NCBI GenBank assembly: GCA_002477505.1 | Contig: DLQB01000042.1 | Span: 1 to 9,716, forward strand | Length of the DNA stretch: 9,716 nt | Origin: Flavobacteriales bacterium UBA7443 | GTDB lineage: Bacteria > Bacteroidota > Bacteroidia > Flavobacteriales_D > Sanyastnellaceae | Direction: 5' to 3' | Shown here: positions 1-5,260 of the stretch, in pieces | Layout of the letters: each line of letters starts with the position of its first letter | How positions within the stretch are numbered: position 1 is the stretch's first letter | The notes under the pieces: generated by a model | What the model was told of the DNA's origin: nothing | The model's database searches: none | The model's input: the letters and a program-made list of their open reading frames with translations, nothing else | Position numbers and translations under genes: made by a program

Positions 1-965
1 TAATAATCCCGGTCTTCCTCTGCAATTTCAATGGCCTGCAACGTTCCTTTCCGAATCGCGTCAGCGTCTTCTTTTTTCGCCGGAACCCAAATGCGACCGT
101 CATTGCGCAGTGACTCGGACATGAGGGTCAGCTTCGATTGGTGCTCTCCCGAAACAGGGATGCAGGTTGGGTGAATCTGCGTGAAGCACGGGTTCGCCAT
201 AAACGCACCTTTCTTATGCGCCTTCCAGGATGCTGAAACGTTGGAGCCCATGGCATTCGTGCTCAAAAAGAAAACATTGCCATACCCACCAGAAGCCAGC
301 ACGACAGCATGCGCAGCGTGGCGCTCCAGCTCTCCCGTAATCAAGTTGCGGGCTATGATTCCTCTACATTTCCCGTCGACCATGACCACGTCCATCATCT
401 CATGACGTGTAAACATTTCAACCTTGCCTTTGGAAATCTGCCGGCTCAAGGCGGAATAAGCCCCGAGCAGCAATTGTTGGCCCGTTTGACCCTTGGCATA
501 GAACGTTCGAGAAACTTGAACCCCTCCAAAACTTCGGTTGTCCAACAGACCGCCATACTCGCGAGCGAAAGGCACACCCTGCGCAACGCACTGATCAATG
601 ATACTGGTTGAAACCTCCGCCAAACGATGCACATTTCCTTCACGACTCCGGTAATCTCCGCCCTTGATGGTATCATAAAAGAGACGGTGCACCGAGTCAC
701 CATCGTTCTGGTAATTCTTGGCCGCATTGATGCCTCCTTGCGCGGCAATGGAATGCGCTCGACGAGGAGAATCTTGGAAACAAAATGCCTTAACGTTGTA
801 GCCCATTTCAGCCAATGACGCCGCCGCTGAGCTACCGGCTAGACCGGTTCCCACCACAATGACATCGATGAGTCGTTTGTTGGCCGGGTTGACGAGGTTG
901 ATGTTGTTTTTGTGCGATGTCCACTTTTCCGCCAGTGGTCCTTCGGGTATCTTAGAATCTAGCAT
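1..965 (-). CDS. sdhA: Succinate dehydrogenase/fumarate reductase flavoprotein subunit (5' part, runs off left edge)
   Basis: This is the catalytic FAD subunit of complex II. It oxidises succinate to fumarate on the cytoplasmic face of the membrane and passes electrons to the iron-sulfur subunit SdhB, expected beyond the left edge. The first 321 residues are present. An FAD-binding GTGLAGSSAA motif sits at about 39-48. HSIAAQGG follows, with His71 the expected covalent FAD attachment residue. Conserved blocks follow: EYGGLLDNRSFGG (136-148), YAKGQTGQQLLLG (156-168), ASGGYGNVFF (224-233), and HPTCIPVSGEHQSKL (265-279) followed by SLRNDGRIW (285-293), which hold substrate-binding and proton-transfer residues in this family. 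The opening MLDSKIPEGPLAEKW fits Bacteroidota SdhA, which supports the ATG at 963-965. The gene begins 12 bases after the sdhC stop, so the two are surely co-transcribed. The missing 3' part prevents checking the C-terminal domain. Confidence 0.97.
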   Translation of the reverse strand, partial: MLDSKIPEGPLAEKWTSHKNNINLVNPANKRLIDVIVVGTGLAGSSAAASLAEMGYNVKAFCFQDSPRRAHSIAAQGGINAAKNYQNDGDSVHRLFYDTIKGGDYRSREGNVHRLAEVSTSIIDQCVAQGVPFAREYGGLLDNRSFGGVQVSRTFYAKGQTGQQLLLGAYSALSRQISKGKVEMFTRHEMMDVVMVDGKCRGIIARNLITGELERHAAHAVVLASGGYGNVFFLSTNAMGSNVSASWKAHKKGAFMANPCFTQIHPTCIPVSGEHQSKLTLMSESLRNDGRIWVPAKKEDADAIRKGTLQAIEIAEEDRDY

Positions 966-977
966 CTCAATCGTCAA

Positions 978-1667
978 TTAAAGCTGGGTGATGTAGAGGA
1001 ATACAGGAATGATCGCAAAGAGCAACGGCACGCCAATCCCGAACAAGTATCCTGTTTTTTCAATGGCAGGGGTATATTTCGGATGGCGCAATCCCAACGA
1101 CTGGAAACCGCTTTGAAATCCATGCACGAGATGAAACGCCAGTGCCATCTGCGCCAAGACGTATCCGAGGACAGCGACAATTCCCAATGAGTTTTCAGGC
1201 GAGAAAAAAGCCAGCACCACCGTGTGCAGGTCTTTCAACCCATCATGCATCGGCATTTCTCCAAAATGCATCTTATACCAGAATGTCTGCATGTGGCTCA
1301 CGAGGAAAACAGCAATGATGGTGCCCAGAACCCCCATGTTCCGGCTGGCCCAACTCGCATTTGCCGAGCCCTTTTCTTTCACGTAACCCACAGGCCGTGA
1401 CTTTCGGTTACGAATGGTCAGCACAATGCCATCAACGATGTGAAAAAGAACACATGCGTACGTGAGGTAACTCAACAGTTTGACCAGGGGGAAGGTGGTC
1501 ATGAACTCCGCATATTCATTGAACGCTTGTTGGCCCTCAGCTCCTTGAATGAACAATTGGAGGTTTCCAGCAAGGTGCCCAACAAGAAAGGTGCATAAAA
1601 AAAGACCCGTCAGCGCCATCAGGTACTTCTTGGCCAGGGACGATTTCAATAATCCGTTGTTGCTCAT
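978..1667 (-). CDS. sdhC: Succinate dehydrogenase cytochrome b subunit, five-helix di-heme type
   Basis: This is the membrane anchor of complex II (229 residues). It carries heme b and delivers electrons from SdhB to the quinone pool. Five hydrophobic segments are visible at about 14-39, 62-86, 109-132, 160-185 and 205-227. This is the single-subunit anchor of the Wolinella FrdC and Bacteroidota type, not the SdhC plus SdhD pair of proteobacteria. Histidines placed to ligate two hemes are His31 (GHLAGN), His76 (FHIVDG), His125 (SHMQTF) and His179 or His182 (FHLVHGF). Their spacing resembles the four heme-binding histidines of Wolinella FrdC, so two hemes are inferred. The start MSNNGLLKSS is the usual one for the family. 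sdhA follows after 12 bases. The gene is probably the first of an sdhCAB operon, because a hairpin and a -7 promoter element lie upstream of it. Confidence 0.96.
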   Translation of the reverse strand: MSNNGLLKSSLAKKYLMALTGLFLCTFLVGHLAGNLQLFIQGAEGQQAFNEYAEFMTTFPLVKLLSYLTYACVLFHIVDGIVLTIRNRKSRPVGYVKEKGSANASWASRNMGVLGTIIAVFLVSHMQTFWYKMHFGEMPMHDGLKDLHTVVLAFFSPENSLGIVAVLGYVLAQMALAFHLVHGFQSGFQSLGLRHPKYTPAIEKTGYLFGIGVPLLFAIIPVFLYITQL

Positions 1668-1686
1668 TGCATTCTGGTTCGTACCT

Positions 1687-1717
1687 CAAAGTTAACGCCT
1701 GAACGACGCCGTACCAA
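1687..1717 (-). promoter_or_regulatory. Predicted sdhCAB promoter (TTG-N20-TAACTTTG)
   Basis: Read on the minus strand, TAACTTTG (1694 down to 1687) matches the Bacteroidota -7 consensus TAnnTTTG. A TTG (1717-1715) lies 20 bases upstream, about where the -33 TTTG element is expected. The -7 element ends 19 bases before the sdhC start codon, so the mRNA leader would be only about a dozen bases. This is inferred from motif matching alone; the -33 part is weak. Confidence 0.5.
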
Positions 1718-1763
1718 CGCAAGATGCCGGAAGAACGGATTCACGGGAATCAATCGAAGGATT

Positions 1764-1791
1764 GGGGGCGAGTTTTTGCATTCTCGCCCCC
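1764..1791 (-). terminator. Hairpin after ssb, likely transcription terminator
   Basis: A perfect 9-bp GC-rich stem (GGGGGCGAG pairing with CTCGCCCCC) has a 10-base A/T-rich loop. It starts 12 bases after the ssb stop codon and lies upstream of the sdhC promoter. No clear U-run follows on either strand, so it is not a textbook intrinsic terminator. It could also act as a 3' stabilising hairpin. Its position makes termination of the ssb transcript the best reading, and it separates ssb from the sdh operon. Confidence 0.6.
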
Positions 1792-1803
1792 TGAACCAAT
1801 CGC

Positions 1804-2154
1804 TTATTCTTCCTTCTCAGGACGTCGATCGAGCATCAGCATCTCACCCGCCACAACCTCAGTTACGTAACGCGTATGCCCGTCAGCGTCTTCATAAGTC
1901 CGATAAGCCAATCGGCCTTCGATGGCAATTTCAGCGCCTTTTTGCAGGTATTGACCTGCGATTTCCGCAAGAGCACCCCACGTGACAACGTCATGCCACT
2001 GGGTGCGCTCCACACGTTCACCATCACCATTGCGGAAAACCTCATTGGTCGCCACTGGAAAAGTGCACTTCACTTTGCCTTCATCGAAGCTCATCAAATC
2101 GGGATTCTTCCCGAGTCGCCCAATCAATTGGACCTTGTTTCTCAATGCATTCAT
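1804..2154 (-). CDS. ssb: Short single-stranded DNA-binding protein lacking the acidic tail
   Basis: This 116-residue protein is an OB-fold single-stranded DNA-binding protein. The start (MNALRNKVQLIGRLGKNPDL), the central TQWHDVVTWGALAEIAGQYL (51-70) and KGAEIAIEGRLAYRTYEDADG (72-92) are characteristic of bacterial SSB. The OB fold fills almost the whole chain to about residue 108 (LMLDR). The protein then stops at RRPEKEE, so it lacks both the flexible linker and the C-terminal DDDIPF-like tip that recruits replication and repair partners in ordinary SSBs. That suggests a secondary SSB paralogue, which is common in Bacteroidota as far as I recall, with the main SSB elsewhere. The gene stands alone: gltX is divergent on one side and a hairpin precedes sdhC on the other. 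I see no convincing promoter; a weak CAAGTTTG lies at 2173-2180 on the minus strand. Confidence 0.93.
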   Translation of the reverse strand: MNALRNKVQLIGRLGKNPDLMSFDEGKVKCTFPVATNEVFRNGDGERVERTQWHDVVTWGALAEIAGQYLQKGAEIAIEGRLAYRTYEDADGHTRYVTEVVAGEMLMLDRRPEKEE

Positions 2155-2201
2155 TTGTTATTGTTTCTGGGGCAAACTTGCACCCGTTGCCTTGGGCTAG
2201 T

Positions 2202-2214
2202 CGTATCCGATACG
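2202..2214. promoter_or_regulatory. Small dyad in the ssb-gltX spacer
   Basis: CGTATC-C-GATACG is a 6-bp inverted repeat with a one-base centre, in the spacer between the divergent genes ssb and gltX. It could be an operator half-way between the two starts. A dyad this small also arises by chance, and no matching copy was seen elsewhere in the window. Confidence 0.2.
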
Positions 2215-2243
2215 GCTTCGTTCAGCGACGGGCACCTGCAATT

Positions 2244-2253
2244 TGCAATTGCA
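2244..2253. promoter_or_regulatory. TGCAATTGCA palindrome upstream of the gltX promoter
   Basis: This perfect 10-bp palindrome lies 30 bases upstream of the gltX -7 element. It is preceded by an overlapping TGCAATTTGCA (2238-2247), so three TGCAA/TTGCA half-sites are stacked here. The 11-base string TTGCAATTGCA (2243-2253) also occurs inside the 16-bp palindrome at the rseP promoter. That sharing is the main reason to list it as a possible protein-binding site; no regulator can be named. Confidence 0.35.
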
Positions 2254-2283
2254 CATCCTTTTCTTCTGCAGTCCTTGGCAACC

Positions 2284-2291
2284 TATCTTTG
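2284..2291 (+). promoter_or_regulatory. Predicted gltX -7 promoter element (TATCTTTG)
   Basis: TATCTTTG matches the Bacteroidota TAnnTTTG consensus and ends 19 bases before the gltX ATG, the same distance as at sdhC. No good -33 TTTG is visible about 20 bases upstream, which may point to a need for an activator or to a weak promoter. It is directly preceded by GCAACC (2278-2283), as at the rseP promoter. Confidence 0.45.
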
Positions 2292-2310
2292 CGGCTGAAA
2301 TTGCCCCCTT

Positions 2311-3828
2311 ATGTCAGCATCTGTTCGCGTTCGTTTTGCCCCGAGTCCTACTGGCCCATTGCACATGGGTGGAGTCCGAACCGCCCTGTTCAATTATCTC
2401 TATGCCAAGAAGCACAATGGCACGTTCATCTTGCGCGTTGAGGACACCGATCAGGCCCGATTTGTAGAAGGAGCCGAAGCCTACATTGAAGAATCTTTGA
2501 AGTGGTGCGGATTCGAGCCCGATGAAGGAACCAAGGCCGGAGGAAACCACGGTCCGTATCGCCAATCGGAACGCAGCGAATTGTACTTGAAGGAACTGAA
2601 CCAATTGATGGCCACAGGGCATGCCTACAAGGCGTTCGACACGGCGGAAGAAATCGCTGCAAAGCGAACAGAAGCAGAAGCCAATGGGGACGTCTGGCAA
2701 TACGATGCCAAGACGCGCCTGTCGATGCGCAATTCACTCGCCCTCAGTGCCGCGGAAGTGGCTCAGCTTGAATCAGAAGGCCATCCCTTCACGGTTCGAT
2801 TCAAAATGCCTGAGTCGGGACGTGAGGTGAAGGTTTCGGACGAAATACGGGGCGAGATTCGCGTTTCATCAAGTGTTTTGGACGACAAAGTGCTCATGAA
2901 AGCAGACGGCCTTCCTACCTACCATTTGGCCAATGTGGTTGATGATCACCACATGGAAATTAGCCACGTCATACGCGGAGAAGAATGGTTGCCTAGTGCT
3001 CCGCTGCACGTTTTGCTTTACGAAGCGTTCGGTTGGAACCCGCCTGCATTTGCCCACTTGCCTTTGATCCTCAAGCCCACCGGTAACGGAAAATTGAGCA
3101 AGCGGGATGGCGACAAAGGTGGGTTCCCGATTTTCCCTTTGGCTTGGACCGATCCCAAATCTAGCCAGACCTCCAACGGGTACCGGGAAAACGGCTACTT
3201 GCCCGAAGCTTTCTTGAACATGCTCTTGCTCTTGGGTTGGAGCAGTGGAGATGAACGTGAGCTGTTCTCATTGGAGGAAGCTGTGGAAGCTTTTTCCATG
3301 GAAAATGTAACGAAATCAGGAGCGCGATTCAACCCGGACAAAGCCGTCTGGTTCAATGAACAATACCTCCGTTCAGGCGATTCCAGCAGGTGGATTGAGC
3401 CGTTGAAAGAACGCAATGCCGAAGCCATGCAAGGGTGGTCAGGCACCAAATGCCAGCAGGTGTTGGACATGATGCTGGAAAGGGTGCAATTTCTGCATGA
3501 AATCGGCGCGCACAGCTACCTTTTTGCTGCTCCGGATCGTTTCGATGAAAAGCTCATCCGCAAAAAATGGAAGCCCGAAACGGCGGGATATCTGCGGGAT
3601 CTAAAAGATGTTCTCGCAGCAGTTGAGCCTTTTGAATCTGACAACATCGAAACGCACTTCAAACAGTTTTTGGCGACGCGTGAACTCGGCTTTGGTGCTG
3701 TTCTCTTGCCCTTTCGTATCGCCTTAACAGGCACCGGAGGCGGGCCCTCGATGTTTGATTTTGCTGAATTCTTGGGGAAAAACCAAACCTTGGACCGCCT
3801 GGAATCGGCCGTGGCGAAATTGGGGTAA
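2311..3828 (+). CDS. gltX: Glutamyl-tRNA synthetase
   Basis: This class I aminoacyl-tRNA synthetase (505 residues) charges tRNA with glutamate in the cytoplasm. The Rossmann-fold signature PSPTGPLHMGG (11-21) carries the HIGH equivalent. RVEDTDQAR (42-50) binds glutamate and ATP. YHLANVVDDHHMEISHVIRGEEW (204-226) is the classic GluRS block. KLSKRDG (261-267) is the KMSKS loop. The segment GGFPIFPLAW just after KLSKR, followed by a GYRENGYLPEAF block, is a familiar feature of Bacteroidota GltX. The C-terminal anticodon-binding helical domain is present, so the protein looks full length. The ATG at 2311 gives the standard N-terminus (MSASVRVRFAPSPTG). Whether the enzyme is discriminating or also charges tRNA-Gln depends on GlnRS or GatCAB elsewhere. 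The gene is divergent from ssb and convergent with scoB. Confidence 0.98.
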   Translation: MSASVRVRFAPSPTGPLHMGGVRTALFNYLYAKKHNGTFILRVEDTDQARFVEGAEAYIEESLKWCGFEPDEGTKAGGNHGPYRQSERSELYLKELNQLMATGHAYKAFDTAEEIAAKRTEAEANGDVWQYDAKTRLSMRNSLALSAAEVAQLESEGHPFTVRFKMPESGREVKVSDEIRGEIRVSSSVLDDKVLMKADGLPTYHLANVVDDHHMEISHVIRGEEWLPSAPLHVLLYEAFGWNPPAFAHLPLILKPTGNGKLSKRDGDKGGFPIFPLAWTDPKSSQTSNGYRENGYLPEAFLNMLLLLGWSSGDERELFSLEEAVEAFSMENVTKSGARFNPDKAVWFNEQYLRSGDSSRWIEPLKERNAEAMQGWSGTKCQQVLDMMLERVQFLHEIGAHSYLFAAPDRFDEKLIRKKWKPETAGYLRDLKDVLAAVEPFESDNIETHFKQFLATRELGFGAVLLPFRIALTGTGGGPSMFDFAEFLGKNQTLDRLESAVAKLG

Positions 3829-3841
3829 GCGTTCGCTAACC
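3824..3841. terminator. Dyad spanning both stop codons of convergent gltX and scoB
   Basis: The 18 bases GGTAAGCGTTCGCTAACC form an imperfect palindrome with one A/A mismatch. It contains the gltX TAA (3826-3828) in its left arm and the scoB stop (3836-3838, minus) in its right arm. It could fold in either transcript, so a compact bidirectional transcription end is conceivable. The stem is short, the central loop is very tight and there is no U-tract, so this is weak. No better terminator is visible between the two genes. Confidence 0.25.
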
Positions 3842-4492
3842 GATGTTCATCTCCGGCACATTTTCCGGAATGACCAATTTTCCTGCTGTGGCGGCGGCAA
3901 TGTCCTCAACCGTGACGCCCGGTGCGCGCTCAACCAAGTGAAAAGCGCCGTCTTTGATGTCCATCACGGCCAAGTTGGTGACGACGCGTTTCACGCAGCC
4001 GACGCCCGTTAAAGGGAGACTGCAACTGGGAAGCAGTTTAGAGGCTCCCGCTCGATTGGTATGCATCATCGCAACAATGATGTTTTCCGCGCTGGCCACC
4101 AGGTCCATGGCTCCACCCATGCCCTTCACCATTTTTCCGGGGATTTTCCAATTCGCAATGTCACCGTTTTGCGCCACTTCCATCGCTCCCAAAACGGTCA
4201 ATTGCACATGGCGGCCGCGGATCATAGCAAAGGACGTTGCGCTGTCAAAGTAGACGGCGCCCGGCATCGCCGTAATCGTTTGCTTGCCTGCGTTGATCAG
4301 GTCCGCATCTTCATCCCCTTCCAAGGGGAATGGTCCCATGCCCAAGATGCCGTTTTCCGATTGAAATTCAACCTCCATCCCCGCAGGAATAAAATTCGCT
4401 ACCAGTGTGGGAATTCCGATGCCCAGGTTGACATACCAGCCGTCCCGAACTTCCTGAGCGATGCGTTTTGCGATTCCGTTTTTGTCCAACAT
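3836..4492 (-). CDS. scoB: Succinyl-CoA:3-oxoacid CoA-transferase, subunit B
   Basis: This is the catalytic subunit of a two-subunit family I CoA-transferase. It moves CoA between succinyl-CoA and acetoacetate, or a similar 3-oxoacid, in ketone-body and short-chain acid metabolism. From the chosen start it has 218 residues, the usual length. GWYVNLGIGIPTLV (18-31) and EFQSENGILGMGP (42-54) are diagnostic; Glu46 in SENG is the expected catalytic glutamate that forms the enzyme-CoA thioester. GAMDLV and the acidic C-terminus (NVPEMNIG) also fit. The frame is open up to an ATG at 4606, but that start would overlap scoA by about 100 bases and add a non-homologous leader. MLDKNGIAKRIAQEV at 4492 matches the family and lies 10 bases after the scoA stop. 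The substrate is inferred; related butyrate- or acetate-acetoacetate transferases are hard to exclude from sequence. Confidence 0.94.
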   Translation of the reverse strand: MLDKNGIAKRIAQEVRDGWYVNLGIGIPTLVANFIPAGMEVEFQSENGILGMGPFPLEGDEDADLINAGKQTITAMPGAVYFDSATSFAMIRGRHVQLTVLGAMEVAQNGDIANWKIPGKMVKGMGGAMDLVASAENIIVAMMHTNRAGASKLLPSCSLPLTGVGCVKRVVTNLAVMDIKDGAFHLVERAPGVTVEDIAAATAGKLVIPENVPEMNIG

Positions 4493-4502
4493 GGGGTTCT
4501 CT

Positions 4503-5213
4503 TTATGCTGTTTCACGGGTTTGAACGGTGCGCTGTTCAATGCGTTTCTCGTATTCCGTTCCTTGAAAAATGCGTTGTACGAAAATGCCAGGCAAATGAA
4601 TTTCATTCGGATCCAATGCCCCGAGAGGCACCAACTCTTCCACTTCGGCTACCGTGATCTTGCCCGCCATGGCCATCATCGGATTGAAATTTCTCGCGGT
4701 TGCCTTGAACACCAAGTTCCCCGCCGAATCGCCTTTCCATGCCTTTACAAATGCAAAATCTGCAGTCAATGCGGATTCCAATATGTGCGGCTTGCCGTCA
4801 AACTCACGCACTTCCTTGCCCTCCGCGACCTCAGTGCCGTATCCTGCCGGGGTAAAAAAAGCTGGGATTCCAGCACCTCCCGCACGGCACCGCTCAGCAA
4901 GAGATCCTTGAGGGATCAAATCGACCTCCAGTTCCCCGCTCAACATTTGCCGTTCGAATTCATCATTTTCGCCCACGTAGGATGAAATCATCTTTCGAAT
5001 TTGGCGCTTTTGGAGCAGCAAGCCCAAGCCAAAATCGTCAACGCCCGCATTGTTGGAAATGCACGTCAAATCCTTAGCTCCGAGCTTCACCAATTCCGCT
5101 ATGCTGCATTCCGGAATACCGCACAAGCCAAAACCACCTAACATCAAGGTCATTCCGCTCTGCACGCCCGCGCATCCTGCCTCTGGTCCCTCTACGGTTT
5201 TTGATATTGCCAT
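4503..5213 (-). CDS. scoA: Succinyl-CoA:3-oxoacid CoA-transferase, subunit A
   Basis: This is the partner subunit of ScoB (236 residues) and contributes the CoA-binding half of the enzyme. The family motif GGFGLCGIPE is at 26-35. SNNAGVDDFGLG (53-64) and LIPQGSLAERCRAGGAGIPAF (99-119) followed by TPAGYGT (121-127) are typical of the subunit A CoA-transferase fold. The C-terminus has the LDPNEIHLPGIFVQRI stretch shared by the family. The ATG at 5213 gives a normal N-terminus. scoB follows after 10 bases, so the pair is translated from one mRNA. pbp1A ends only 47 bases upstream on the same strand. No TAnnTTTG element is visible in that gap, so read-through from pbp1A is possible, although a hairpin lies between them. 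Confidence 0.94.
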   Translation of the reverse strand: MAISKTVEGPEAGCAGVQSGMTLMLGGFGLCGIPECSIAELVKLGAKDLTCISNNAGVDDFGLGLLLQKRQIRKMISSYVGENDEFERQMLSGELEVDLIPQGSLAERCRAGGAGIPAFFTPAGYGTEVAEGKEVREFDGKPHILESALTADFAFVKAWKGDSAGNLVFKATARNFNPMMAMAGKITVAEVEELVPLGALDPNEIHLPGIFVQRIFQGTEYEKRIEQRTVQTRETA

Positions 5214-5229
5214 GCTGCTGATCGTTTGT

Positions 5230-5245
5230 CGCTTCTCCTGAAGCG
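5230..5245 (-). other. Hairpin between pbp1A and scoA
   Basis: On the minus strand CGCTTC-AGGA-GAAGCG forms a perfect 6-bp stem with a four-base loop, 15 bases after the pbp1A stop and 16 bases before the scoA start. It could attenuate or terminate pbp1A transcription, or act on scoA translation or mRNA stability. No U-tract follows it. The AGGAG in the loop resembles a ribosome-binding site but is about 21 bases from the ATG, which is too far to serve as one. Confidence 0.35.
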
Positions 5246-5260
5246 GTGTCTTCTCAATAT

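Noticed and set aside
2173..2180. CAAGTTTG on the minus strand as an ssb -7 element
   Set aside because: It mismatches the consensus at the first base and lacks a -33 TTG at the right distance; recorded only as a weak candidate.
1876..2298. 140-codon open frame on the plus strand opposite ssb
   Set aside because: It is antisense to the conserved SSB OB fold and shows no protein-like motif; it ends in the gltX promoter region.
4493..4606. Longer start for scoB at 4606
   Set aside because: It would add 38 residues unlike any CoA-transferase N-terminus and overlap scoA coding sequence. The ATG at 4492 gives the normal 218-residue subunit.
4061..4657. 198-codon open frame on the plus strand
   Set aside because: It is antisense to scoB and scoA, both of which match their families along their full length.
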